This document shows positions 1 through 7,900 of a stretch of 52,532 nucleotides of DNA, one piece after another. The position numbers and the translations under genes are program-made. The notes beneath the pieces are model-generated. The model was given only the letters and a program-made list of their open reading frames with translations, was not told the DNA's origin and did no database searches. The stretch's first letter is position 1. Each line of letters begins with the position of its first letter. The stretch spans positions 1 through 52,532 of the forward strand of contig JACOSV010000039.1 of NCBI GenBank assembly GCA_016178725.1, written 5' to 3'. Source of the DNA: Candidatus Eiseniibacteriota bacterium (lineage in GTDB: Bacteria; Eisenbacteria; RBG-16-71-46).

Positions 1-1
1 G

Positions 2-379
2 CTCGTGCCGGCCGCCGAGATCCTCGAGCGGCTGAACGAGGCGTTCCCGCTGGAGCCCGCGCGCGTGGACGATCCGAGCGCGCCGGCGACGCTCTACCGC
101 TATCGCGACGGCGTCGGCACGGTCGGCGTGATTGCATCCGTCACCCGCCCCTTCTGCGGGCACTGCGACCGCATCCGGCTCACCGCCGACGGCCAGATCC
201 GCACGTGCCTGTTCTCGCTCACCGAGTACGACTTCCGCGGCGCGATGCGCGGCGGCGCGAGCGACGAGACGCTCGGCGAGATGCTGCGCGCCGCGGTGTG
301 GCGCAAGGAGCCGGGGCACCTCATCAACAGTCCGTACTTCAAGCAGCCCGAGCGCGGCATGAGCGCGATCGGCGGCTGA
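2..379 (+). CDS. moaA: GTP 3',8-cyclase MoaA, C-terminal part (5' end outside window)
   Basis: Catalyses the first step of molybdenum cofactor synthesis, the radical-SAM rearrangement of GTP to 3',8-cyclo-GTP in the cytoplasm. Only the C-terminal ~125 residues are present, and the frame is open to the left edge, so the gene begins upstream. Visible are the second [4Fe-4S] motif FCGHCDRIRLTADGQIRTC (Cys-x2-Cys-x13-Cys), which binds GTP in this family, the conserved ERGMSAIGG tail and the terminal Gly-Gly used in MoaA activity. It ends with TGA, 47 nt before the likely start of the next gene. A molybdoenzyme of the sulfite oxidase family lies at 24.4 kb, a plausible user of the cofactor. Identification is secure. 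Confidence 0.95.
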   Translation, partial: LVPAAEILERLNEAFPLEPARVDDPSAPATLYRYRDGVGTVGVIASVTRPFCGHCDRIRLTADGQIRTCLFSLTEYDFRGAMRGGASDETLGEMLRAAVWRKEPGHLINSPYFKQPERGMSAIGG

Positions 380-426
380 CGGACGTTGGCCGCGACCCCG
401 CCCCCGTCGCCGCAGCGTCGGGCGCG

Positions 427-1629
427 GTGACGCCGACCACTCCACAGCCCGCCCGCCGGCTCGACTCCGTGGACTTCGTCCGCGGACTGATCATGGTCGT
501 GATGGCGCTCGATCACGTCCGCGACCATCTCCACGCCTCGGGCTTCTTCTTCGATCCCGCCGATCTCACGAAGACCACGCCGGCGCTCTTCTTCACGCGC
601 TGGATCACGCACTTCTGCGCGCCCGGATTCATGTTCCTCGCCGGCGTCGGCACGTTCCTGTGGGGCGCGCGCCGCCAACCGAATTGGACTGGCGGCGCCG
701 GCCGCACGCCCGCCGAGATCAGCCGCTACCTCGTGACGCGCGGGCTGTGGCTCGTCCTGCTCGAGCTCACGCTGATCCAGGCGGAATGGAACATGGGGAT
801 CGAGCTCGGGCACTTCAACGCGTTCGTCATCTGGGCGCTCGGCTGGAGCATGATCGCGCTCGCGGCGCTGGTGTGGCTGCCGCTCCCCGCGATCGCGTCG
901 TTCGGCATCTGGATGATGCTGCTCCACGACCTCTTCGATCGCGTGAAGCCCGAAGCGCTCGGCCCGCTCGCGTGGCTGTGGACGATCCTGCACGTCCAGG
1001 GCAACGTCGCGCTCCCGGGCGGCCGCAGCCTGTTCGTGATGTATCCGCTGATTCCCTGGATCGGCGTGATGGCGGCCGGCTACGCGTTCGGCGCATGGCT
1101 CGTGCGCGAGGATCCCAGGCGCCGGCGGCGGATGATCGTGGTCGGCGCGCTGATGGTCGCGATGTTCGTCGAGCTCCGCCTCTACAACGTCTACGGCGAT
1201 CCGCACCCGTGGTCGCGGCAGAAGGACGCGCTGTTCTCGCTGCTCTCGTTCGTCAACTGCGCCAAGTATCCGCCGTCCCTGCTCTTCCTGCTGATGACGC
1301 TCGGGCCGCTGATCGCGCTGGTGGCGGTCATGGACCGCGGCGTGCCGCGCTGGCTACGGCCGATCGTCGTGTACGGCCGCGTGCCGCTCTTCTATTACAT
1401 CCTGCACCTCGCGCTGATCGATCTCGTCACGGTCGGCTTCACGATCGCGCGCTACCGGGACCGGCTGCCGCAGGTGATGGCGAAGGGGTTCCCGCCGCCG
1501 GACTGGGGCTGGAGTCTGGCGGCCACCTACGCGGCGTGGATCGCGATCGTCGCCGCGCTGTATCCGCTGTGCCGCTGGTACGCCGAGCTCAAGGCGCGCC
1601 GCCGCGCACCGTGGATGAGCTGGCTGTGA
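427..1629 (+). CDS. DUF1624 / heparan-alpha-glucosaminide N-acetyltransferase-like membrane protein
   Basis: About 400 residues with many hydrophobic segments (roughly ten predicted by eye), so an inner-membrane protein. The N-terminus has the DUF1624 signature RRLDSVDFVRGLIMVVMALD followed by HVRDH; the His-containing first helix is typical of the heparan-alpha-glucosaminide acetyltransferase catalytic domain, which moves acetyl groups across the membrane. The bacterial substrate is unknown. I chose the GTG at 427, which puts about 15 residues before the first membrane motif; ATG 493 would cut into the conserved helix. The open frame continues further upstream only as moaA antisense-frame noise. 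It may be cotranscribed with moaA. A hairpin at 1696-1711 lies downstream. Confidence 0.8.
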   Translation: MTPTTPQPARRLDSVDFVRGLIMVVMALDHVRDHLHASGFFFDPADLTKTTPALFFTRWITHFCAPGFMFLAGVGTFLWGARRQPNWTGGAGRTPAEISRYLVTRGLWLVLLELTLIQAEWNMGIELGHFNAFVIWALGWSMIALAALVWLPLPAIASFGIWMMLLHDLFDRVKPEALGPLAWLWTILHVQGNVALPGGRSLFVMYPLIPWIGVMAAGYAFGAWLVREDPRRRRRMIVVGALMVAMFVELRLYNVYGDPHPWSRQKDALFSLLSFVNCAKYPPSLLFLLMTLGPLIALVAVMDRGVPRWLRPIVVYGRVPLFYYILHLALIDLVTVGFTIARYRDRLPQVMAKGFPPPDWGWSLAATYAAWIAIVAALYPLCRWYAELKARRRAPWMSWL

Positions 1630-1695
1630 CCCGCCCAACCCTCCGGCCTCGCGCGCAGTCCAATCGACGACACCCATGACCGGCGTGGAAGACAC

Positions 1696-1711
1696 GGGGC
1701 GCCCGCGCCCC
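1696..1711 (+). terminator. GC hairpin after the DUF1624 gene
   Basis: GGGGCGC (1696-1702) and GCGCCCC (1705-1711) are perfect inverted repeats separated by 2 nt, so in practice about a 6-bp stem with a 4-nt loop. It lies 66 nt past the stop codon. There is no T-run, so this is only a candidate terminator. The following TAGGAT (1712-1717) could be a -10 element for the hydrolase at 1782. Confidence 0.35.
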
Positions 1712-1781
1712 TAGGATCGGCGTCGCGTTCGTCGCGCACGGCGTTTCCGAGTCGCGATCGATCCATTCATCCGGAGTCGTC

Positions 1782-3061
1782 ATGCGTCGCTGTCATCTGC
1801 TGCCGATGGTGCTCTCCCTCCCGGTCATCGTCTCGATCGCCGCGCTCGCGACGCGTGGCACGAACGCGGCCTCATCGCACGCGGTATCCGCGTCTCACTC
1901 AACCACCGCCTCGGACGCGCGCCTCGTGCGCACGATCGACGCCTACGTGAAGCCGATGGTCGACCGCGGCGATCTCTCCGGGCAGCTGCTGGTCGCGCGC
2001 AACGGGACCATCGTGCTCGAGCGTTGCTACGGCTTCGCGAACCGCGAGCTCGGCATTCCGGTGACGCCCGAGTCGCGCTTCAACATCGCCTCGGTCACCA
2101 AGCCCATGACCACGGTGCTCGCGATCAAGCTCATGGAGCAGAAGTCGATCGGTTATCACGATTCGATCGCCCGCTGGATCCCGGACTTTCCGAAGGGCGA
2201 CTCGATCCGGGTCGAGCAGCTGCTGCGCCACCGATCCGGCATCCCGCACGAGCTGGTGCCCGACACGCTCGCGACGCGGCCGCGCACCGCCGCCGAGATG
2301 GTGGAGATCGCGAAGCACGAGCCGCTCGACTTCCCGCCGGGATCGAGGTCGAGCTATAGCTCGGGCGGGTTCACGGTGCTCGCACGCATCCTCGAGATCG
2401 CGAGCGGCATGGACTACCCGAGCCTGATCGAGCGGGCGATCTTCATGCCGCTCGGCATGACGCACTCGCGCAGCGCGAACGGCATCGAGCTGCTGCCGAA
2501 CCGTGTCTCGGTGTACATGAAGGGCTCGCACGGTATCGACAACGCCCCGTACCAGGACTTCTCGGGCATCGTCGGCGCGGGATCGGTGTGGTCGACCGCG
2601 CGCGACCTCCATCGCTTCGTCCAGGCGATCGTGACCGGCGCGCTCGGCGCGAGCGCGCGGCAGTCACTGGTGCGCGACCGCGTGCTCGACTTCAACGGGC
2701 GCACCAGCGGTTTCACCGCGTTCGCCGAGTGGGACAGCACCACCGGCGTCGAGGTCATCTTCGCCGGCAACCTGCTCACCGGCGCGACGGAGGCGATCCG
2801 TCACGGCATCCCGCCGCGCTGCGTGGGTACGAGGGCGTCTTCGTGCTCGAGAACGGCGTACGCCTCGTGCTGCAGGTGCGAAACGGCGTGCTGTGGTCGA
2901 ACGGATGGCAGCTCGTCCCCGCGGCGGACGGCTCGTTCTTTTCGCCCAGCGACTACGGAATCGTGCGCGGCGTGCCGGGCGCCGACGGTCGCATCGCGCG
3001 GATCGACTGGACCCAGAACGGGACGGTGTATCCCGCGCCGCGGGTGAGCGCCGCGCCATAG
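1782..3061 (+). CDS. Serine hydrolase, beta-lactamase/DD-peptidase fold, frameshifted near 2811
   Basis: Secreted class-C beta-lactamase-related hydrolase (PF00144 family; esterase, peptidase or beta-lactamase-like). An N-terminal signal segment spans residues 10-30. The nucleophile motif is SVTK (Ser104, Lys107) and the second motif is YSS (Tyr192), where most relatives have YxN. The first frame runs to about 2810 and then becomes Arg/Cys-rich nonsense ending at 3047. The -1 frame continues sensibly as AALRGYEGVFVLENG and ends at 3061, giving the usual C-terminal beta-rich domain. Adding one C to the CCC at 2810-2812 restores a single frame of about 426 residues. This is either a sequencing error or a recent mutation. 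It converges on murB with a 31-nt gap. Confidence 0.8.
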
Positions 3062-3092
3062 CCGCGGCCGGCGTGCGCCTGTGCCGCAGCGG

Positions 3093-4082
3093 TTAGCGGC
3101 CGGCGGCCTCGATGCGCGGCTTCTCGCCGAGGAACATCACTTCCTCCTCGAGCTCGACGCCGAACTTCTCGCGCACGCGCGACTTCATGATCTCCGCCAG
3201 CTCGAGCACGTCGCGCGCGGTCGCACGACCGGCGTTGACGATGATGTTCGCGTGCTTCGGAAACACGAGCGCGTCGCCGACGCGCAGGCCCCGGCAGCCG
3301 ACCGCGTCGAGCAGGGCGCCCGCGGGCACGCGATGTGTGCCGGGCGAGAGCGGCAACCCGGCCGCCTGGAAGCCGGGCGGCAGGTTCTTGAAGTACGAAC
3401 CGGCGGTCGGCTCGACCCGCCATTGCGGATGCTTGACGCGGCGGATCTCGAGCTTCTCCTCGATCACCGCGGTGAGCGCGGCGCGATCGCCCTTCCGGAA
3501 CTGGAGCAGGCACGAGAGCAGCACCCACGGCTCGCGCTTGAGCCTGGAGTCGCGGTAGGCGAACTCGAACCACTCGGCCTTGCGCGTCACGACGGTCGCG
3601 CCGTCGTACGAGGCGATCGTGGACTCGATCGTCACCTGGCCGATGTCCTGACCGTAGCAGCCGGCATTGCCGTAGAGCGCGCCGCCGATCGTGCCGGGAA
3701 TACCGGCGGCGAACTCGAGGCCGGCGAGCTCGCGGTCGCGGCACTTGTAGATGAGCTCGAGGAAGTCGGCGCCGCAGCCGACCTGCGCCGCCGTGCCGTC
3801 GAACTCGACGGTCTCGATCGCATTCCTGACCACGAGGCCGCGGAAGCCCTCGTCCGAGACCAGCAGGTTGCTGCCGCCGCCGAGCAGGAATAGCGGCACC
3901 CCCAGCTCGTGCGCGGCGCGCAGCGCGATCACGAGCTGATCCGCCGTGCGCGCGGCGAAGTAGAAGTCCGCCGGACCGCCGATCCGCATCGTCGTGTGAT
4001 GGCGGAGCGGCTCCTGCGTGAGCAGCCCGGCGCCGAGCTTCTGGCGCAGGCGGTCTTCGGTCGTCGTGGCCCGTGACGGCAT
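3093..4082 (-). CDS. murB: UDP-N-acetylenolpyruvoylglucosamine reductase MurB
   Basis: Cytoplasmic FAD/NADPH enzyme that reduces UDP-GlcNAc-enolpyruvate to UDP-MurNAc in peptidoglycan synthesis. It is 329 residues, normal for the family. The N-terminal FAD domain has HHTTMRIGGPADFY and LFLLGGGSNLLVSDEGFRG; the middle has GIPGTIGGALYGNAGCYGQD; the substrate domain has AGSYFKNLPP with the catalytic Ser, and HANIIVN near the C-terminus. No Shine-Dalgarno is visible. A TATAGT -10-like element on the minus strand (4099-4094) ends only 11 nt before the ATG, so the mRNA leader is probably very short. It diverges from the selenoprotein gene at 4143. Confidence 0.96.
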   Translation of the reverse strand: MPSRATTTEDRLRQKLGAGLLTQEPLRHHTTMRIGGPADFYFAARTADQLVIALRAAHELGVPLFLLGGGSNLLVSDEGFRGLVVRNAIETVEFDGTAAQVGCGADFLELIYKCRDRELAGLEFAAGIPGTIGGALYGNAGCYGQDIGQVTIESTIASYDGATVVTRKAEWFEFAYRDSRLKREPWVLLSCLLQFRKGDRAALTAVIEEKLEIRRVKHPQWRVEPTAGSYFKNLPPGFQAAGLPLSPGTHRVPAGALLDAVGCRGLRVGDALVFPKHANIIVNAGRATARDVLELAEIMKSRVREKFGVELEEEVMFLGEKPRIEAAGR

Positions 4083-4092
4083 CGGCCTAACT

Positions 4093-4099
4093 TACTATA
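4093..4099. promoter_or_regulatory. Overlapping divergent -10 elements between murB and the selenoprotein gene
   Basis: The 60-bp divergent gap holds TACTATA. Read on the plus strand it gives TACTAT (4093-4098) for the selenoprotein; read on the minus strand it gives TATAGT (4099-4094) for murB. It is the most AT-rich spot in the gap. No convincing -35 boxes are visible, so this is a candidate shared promoter core. Confidence 0.4.
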
Positions 4100-4142
4100 G
4101 TCGGGCTGTCCGCGATCTCTCACGGCCACAGCGGAGGACGAC

Positions 4143-4370
4143 ATGAAGCTCGAGATCACGTACTGCGTCGCCTGAAACTATCTCCCCAGGGCCACCGGTC
4201 TGGCGGCCGAGATCAAGAAAGCGCGCGGCGTGGACGCCGTGCTGATTCCGGGATCGGGCGGACAGCTCGACATCGCGCTCGACGGGACGCTGATCGTCTC
4301 GAAGAAGCAGCTCGGCCGCTGGCCGGAGCTTCAGGAGATCCTGGACAAGATCCCGGCGACGCAGGCCTGA
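4143..4370 (+). CDS. SelW/Rdx-family selenoprotein (CxxU) with in-frame TGA as selenocysteine
   Basis: Reading through TGA 4173-4175 gives a 75-residue protein beginning MKLEITYCVAUNYLPRA, with U at position 11, and ending at TGA 4368. This is the full length of a bacterial SelT/SelW/SelH (Rdx) thioredoxin-like protein. The family features are the N-terminal beta-strand, the YCxxU/C redox motif (Cys8, Sec11), the following helix LAAEIKK, the VLIPGSGGQLDIALDGTLI strand-turn, and a C-terminal helix with WPELQEILDKI. Homologues place C or U exactly here. A strong Shine-Dalgarno GGAGGA (4133-4138) precedes the ATG by 4 nt. A bSECIS-like hairpin follows the TGA. Many other genes in the window stop with TGA, so general recoding is unlikely. 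Standard gene callers miss this gene. Its role is probably thiol redox chemistry; the partner is unknown. Confidence 0.88.
4180..4213 (+). promoter_or_regulatory. bSECIS-like hairpin directing selenocysteine insertion
   Basis: Inside the selenoprotein gene, just after the in-frame TGA. The upper stem GGCCACC (4190-4196) pairs with GGCGGCC (4202-4208) with one A-C mismatch, around the loop GGTCT (4197-4201). The lower stem ATCTC (4180-4184) pairs with GAGAT (4209-4213), with a 5-nt bulge at 4185-4189. The GG of the loop lies 21 nt after the TGA. The GGUCU loop is the same sequence as that recognised by SelB in E. coli fdhF, where the spacing is similar. Pairing was done by eye. Confidence 0.75.
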
Positions 4371-4377
4371 TCGGGCT

Positions 4378-4734
4378 TCACGTCCCGGCGCTCTTCTCGA
4401 GGCTCAACCGGTAGCGGCGATCGCCAAGCGCCTCGAACACGATCGCGTCGCCCGCCGCGATCCCGCGCTCCCGGCACCAGCGCATCATCCCCGGCTGCTT
4501 CGGCGAGCGCGGTCGGAACACCCACGAGCCGAACTGGATGTCGGTCTCGAACGACCAGCCGAGATCGGTTTCGATCGTGATCGGCTTCACTTCGTAAGGC
4601 CGCGTGTCGCCCGGGCCGCGCGGGCCGACCGCGTCGTCCGGGAAGAAGTCGAGGATGTCCCAGAGCGACACGTTGCGCTCGGTGAACGTCCAGACGTCGT
4701 CCTTCCGCACCGGGATCCTGCGCGTCTCGCCCAT
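4378..4734 (-). CDS. Hypothetical protein, 118 aa
   Basis: Cytoplasmic-looking protein with no signal peptide or membrane segment and no recognised family. It contains repeated aromatic patches (VWTFTERNVSLWDILDFF, LGWSFETDIQFGSWVF) and a C-terminal AGDAIVFEALGDRRYRLSLEK that resembles the end of a small beta-barrel. The ATG at 4734 lies 21 nt downstream of the peptidase stop, so it is probably the last gene of the flavin reductase-peptidase unit. It converges on the selenoprotein with a 7-nt gap. The frame is open and codon use matches its neighbours. Confidence 0.6.
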   Translation of the reverse strand: MGETRRIPVRKDDVWTFTERNVSLWDILDFFPDDAVGPRGPGDTRPYEVKPITIETDLGWSFETDIQFGSWVFRPRSPKQPGMMRWCRERGIAAGDAIVFEALGDRRYRLSLEKSAGT

Positions 4735-4755
4735 CGCCGCGACGGACCCGCGCGG

Positions 4756-6990
4756 CTATCTGGCGACCGGCGTCGGCCCGCCGAGATTGCGCGTGAAGTG
4801 CTCGACGATCCGCTGATTCACCTGCGTCACGCCGAGCGAGTCGGCGACCGAGTGCGTGTAGCCGCGGAACGGGACGAACTCGAAGTGCTTGCCCGCGCGC
4901 ATCAGCGCGTCGCAGAGCTTGAGGCTGTGCAGGAAGTAGACGTTGTCGTCGGCGGTGCCGTGGAGGATCAGGAGCGGGCGCTCGAGGTCCTTCGCCCATG
5001 TGAGCGCCGAGCTCTCGCGGTATCCGGCGGCGTTCCTGTCCGGCAGCCCCATGTAGCGCTCGGTGTAGTGCGTGTCGTAGTCGAGCCAGTCGGTGACCGG
5101 CGCGCCCGCGACCGCGGCGTGGAACACGGCGGGCCGCCGCTCGACCGCGAGCACCGAGAAGTAGCCGCCGAACGACCAGCCGTAGATGCCGACGCGGGCG
5201 AGATCCATCTCGTGATATCGCCGGCCGAGCGCCTCGAGCGCCGCCGCCTGATCGTGGAGCGGCACGCGGATCAGGTCGTTCTTGATCGCGCGCTCCCACG
5301 CGCGGCCGCGGTTCGGCGTGCCGCGGCCGTCGATCGAGACGACGATGAAGCCGTGGTCGGCGAGCCACTGCTGGCCGAGATAATTGCGCGAGTTGGCCTG
5401 CACGGTCTGGCTGTGCGGCCCGCCGTAGACGCTGACGATCACCGGGTAGCGCCGCGCGGGATCGAACGCCCGCGGCCGCACGATCACCGCGCGGCAGCCG
5501 AGCGAATCGCCGGCGGTCGTGAACTCGAGGCTCGGCGCCAAGGAGGGCGTCTCGGCCACCGAGGTCAGCTCGCCGAGCACGCGGCCGTCGCGCGCCTGGA
5601 CACTCCAGCGCGGTGAACCCGCGAGCGGCGTCAGCTCGTGGACGAGCACGCCGTGGTCCTTCGCGAACGTGACGCCGTGCAGCCCCGGCTCGCGCGTGAA
5701 CGGCGCGGGCTTGCCGCCCGCCGCGAGCGGCACCTGGAAGATCTGCGACTCGGTCGGATCGGGCCCGCCGCGCGTCCACACCATCCCGTGCCGCTCGTCG
5801 AGGTCGAGCTCGGGACGGAGCCCGGGCTCGGGCTTCGTCAGCGCGCGCAGGAGATGTCCGTCGCGCGCGCGCAGCTCGAGCTGCGTCGCCCCGTTCCGCT
5901 CGGTCATCCACAGGAACGAGTCGCCGCGCTCGAGCCACCGCGGCATGTCCTTGAAGAGGTTGAGCCAGGCGCTGTCGCGCTCGACGAGCAGTGACGTGGT
6001 CGCGCCGGACGCCGGTTCCACGGCGAGCAGCGCCTCTTCGGTCTGCGTGCGGTTCTGCACCAGGATCGTGAGCGGCCCGTGCTCCGGCCAGTCCACGGAC
6101 GCGAGGTAGGGGTATCGCGCCCGATCCCACTTCACCCACGTCGTCGCGCCGCCGGTCGCCGGGATCAGGCCGAGCGTCACGTCGGCGTTGTCCTTCCCCG
6201 GCCGCGGATACGGCCACTCCTGCGGCGGCTTCTCGGGGTGCGCGGGATCGGCGATGCGCAGCTTCTCGACGTGAGAGACGTCGGAGTGCTCGTAGGCGAT
6301 GGTCCGCCCGTCGGGCGACCACCAGTACCCGTGCTCGCGCGCCATCTCCTCCTGCGCGACGAACTCCGCCTCGCCGTTCGACGCCGTCTCGCCGCCGCCT
6401 TCGGTCAGGCGCCGCTCGCGGCCGCTCGCGACGTCGATGACGTAGAGATCGTGGTCGCGCACGCAGGCGACCTGCGACGCGTCGCGCGAGAAGCGCGGAT
6501 CGAGCGGGAAGCCCGCCGCGCCCTTCAGCTCCCGCGTCGCGCCGTCGGGCGCCGCGTGAGCGGCCCGATCGATGACGAAGATCCGTCCCGCGAGCGGGAC
6601 CAGGATGCGGCGCCCGTCGTCCGAGAGCTCGTACGAGACGATGCCGCGCGCGGTCTGGCGCTGGCGCTCGCGCCGCGCGCGTTCCTCGGCCGTCAGCCGC
6701 TCGCCCTTGCCGCCGAGGATCGCATCGGCCGTGAGCAGCACGCGCTCCTTCCCCGACGCCACGTCGAGGGCGTAGAGGTTCTGCACCGGCGCGCCGCGCG
6801 GCGCCGAGCGCAGGAACAGCACGGCGCTCCCGTCCGGCGTGAGCGCGACGGCGTTCGGCTGGCCGTCGCGGAACCGACGCGTCGCCGCGAGCTGCGCGAG
6901 GAAGGTGTCGGCGGGTGCGGGCGCCGCCGCCGGCGTGTGCGCGGGCGCGGGCGCGGCCGCGAGGCATGCGACGAGTCCGACGAAGAACAT
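4756..6990 (-). CDS. S9B dipeptidyl-peptidase IV family protein
   Basis: Secreted or periplasmic serine exopeptidase that removes N-terminal dipeptides. 744 residues: signal segment MFFVGLVACLAAAPAPA, a beta-propeller region (about 40-480), then an alpha/beta hydrolase domain. The catalytic triad is visible: GWSFGG (Ser606), HGTADDN (Asp681) and GYTHSV (His713). AQEEMAREHGYWWSPDG in the propeller carries the double Glu that anchors the substrate amino terminus in DPP-IV, which separates it from acylaminoacyl peptidases. I chose ATG 6990 because it begins the signal peptide and overlaps the flavin reductase stop by one base (TGATG), implying coupled translation. The open frame upstream of it is Arg-rich noise. 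Confidence 0.92.
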   Translation of the reverse strand: MFFVGLVACLAAAPAPAHTPAAAPAPADTFLAQLAATRRFRDGQPNAVALTPDGSAVLFLRSAPRGAPVQNLYALDVASGKERVLLTADAILGGKGERLTAEERARRERQRQTARGIVSYELSDDGRRILVPLAGRIFVIDRAAHAAPDGATRELKGAAGFPLDPRFSRDASQVACVRDHDLYVIDVASGRERRLTEGGGETASNGEAEFVAQEEMAREHGYWWSPDGRTIAYEHSDVSHVEKLRIADPAHPEKPPQEWPYPRPGKDNADVTLGLIPATGGATTWVKWDRARYPYLASVDWPEHGPLTILVQNRTQTEEALLAVEPASGATTSLLVERDSAWLNLFKDMPRWLERGDSFLWMTERNGATQLELRARDGHLLRALTKPEPGLRPELDLDERHGMVWTRGGPDPTESQIFQVPLAAGGKPAPFTREPGLHGVTFAKDHGVLVHELTPLAGSPRWSVQARDGRVLGELTSVAETPSLAPSLEFTTAGDSLGCRAVIVRPRAFDPARRYPVIVSVYGGPHSQTVQANSRNYLGQQWLADHGFIVVSIDGRGTPNRGRAWERAIKNDLIRVPLHDQAAALEALGRRYHEMDLARVGIYGWSFGGYFSVLAVERRPAVFHAAVAGAPVTDWLDYDTHYTERYMGLPDRNAAGYRESSALTWAKDLERPLLILHGTADDNVYFLHSLKLCDALMRAGKHFEFVPFRGYTHSVADSLGVTQVNQRIVEHFTRNLGGPTPVAR

Positions 6991-7598
6991 CACGCCGGCC
7001 TCGGCTCGACGCGTGGGCGCGCGAGGTGGATCACGTCGCGGACGACCGAGTAGCCGTCGCCGCCGAGACGCCCCAGCGGCCGCAGCTTCGCGACGTCCAC
7101 GCGTCCCTCCGTCAGCACCTGATCGTTGACGTGCGCGAGCAGGATCTCGCCGACGACGAAGGAGGTCGCGCCCAGCTCGATCACCTGATGGCGCCGGCAC
7201 TCGAGGCTCACCGGCGATTCGCCGACGCGCGGCGGCTTGACGCGCTCGGACGCGACCGGCGTCAGGCCGGTGAGCTCGAACTCGTCCACGTCCTCGGGCC
7301 AGTCGCCCGACGTGCGCACCATCCGCTCGGCGAGCGGCTCGCCGACGACGTTCACCACGAATTCGCCCGTGTCCTCGATATTGCGGAGCGTGTCCTTGAG
7401 CACGCCGCGGCGGCGGTTGATCGAGATGCCGAGCAGCGGCGGCTCGTTGGTGAGCGGAATGAAGTACGAGAACGGCGCCGCGTTGAGCCGGCCGTCGCCG
7501 CTGATCGTCGAGACGAACGCGATCGGGCGCGGCACGACGACGCTGATCATGAATTGATAGAGCGCGGCGGGCGAAATCGCCTTCGGGTCGACGAGCAT
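6990..7598 (-). CDS. Flavin reductase-like FMN-binding split-barrel protein
   Basis: 202 residues of the DIM6/NTAB flavin reductase family, a cytoplasmic FMN-binding split barrel that moves electrons from NAD(P)H to flavin or an acceptor. Family segments visible are PRPIAFVSTISGDGRLNAAPFSYF, split here into PRPIAFVSTIS and NAAPFSYF, then PPLLGISINRR, EFVVNVV and SPVSLECRRHQVIELG. The start is ATG 7598. It is the first gene of the unit followed by the DPP-IV peptidase and the 118-aa protein, and a tandem palindrome sits 42-78 bp upstream. The substrate is unknown. Confidence 0.88.
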   Translation of the reverse strand: MLVDPKAISPAALYQFMISVVVPRPIAFVSTISGDGRLNAAPFSYFIPLTNEPPLLGISINRRRGVLKDTLRNIEDTGEFVVNVVGEPLAERMVRTSGDWPEDVDEFELTGLTPVASERVKPPRVGESPVSLECRRHQVIELGATSFVVGEILLAHVNDQVLTEGRVDVAKLRPLGRLGGDGYSVVRDVIHLARPRVEPRPA

Positions 7599-7900
7599 CG
7601 GCTCCGCATCCTCCGGGATGCCCGGCGGAGGGTCAAATGGTGTCCCCGGTTACACGACGGGTGTCACCCGTGACACGCGCGGGGCCGAGGCGTAGCGCGG
7701 GCCCGCGCCGCGCCGGGCAGGGAAGCCGCGCTGCCGAGCGAATCACCGCGTTGCAGCTCTGCGCCTTCCGGCAGCAGCGGCGCCGGCGCCACGGCGGCGC
7801 GACGCGTCCGGCACGCGCGTTGCGGCAGACGCGGGCCATCCCCTCATCGCCCGTCTCCGCGACAAAGCCGATTCGCACCTGCGGTACGAAAGGGGTACTT
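7599..7900. other. Divergent intergenic region, 302 bp
   Basis: This gap separates the minus-strand flavin reductase unit from the plus-strand secreted protein. Near the reductase it holds the tandem 16-bp palindromes at 7640-7676. The middle (about 7690-7860) is very GC-rich with no clear gene. A Shine-Dalgarno AGGGG (7891-7895) serves ATG 7901. A frame is open through the gap, but its translation looks like noise. Confidence 0.5.
7640..7676. promoter_or_regulatory. Tandem 16-bp palindromic operator-like sites
   Basis: Site 2 (7661-7676) is GTGTCACCCGTGACAC, a perfect inverted repeat of GTGTCAC/GTGACAC around CC. Site 1 (7640-7655) is GTGTCCCCGGTTACAC, an imperfect copy with the same GTGT/ACAC ends. 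They lie 21 bp apart start to start, two helical turns, so two dimers could bind the same face of DNA. The position, 42-78 bp upstream of the flavin reductase start, fits an operator. The regulator is unknown. Confidence 0.5.

Noticed and set aside
4173..4175. TGA as an ordinary stop or a nonsense mutation in the Rdx gene
   Set aside because: The flanking frame is clearly coding on both sides, the TGA falls exactly on the redox position, and a bSECIS-like hairpin follows.
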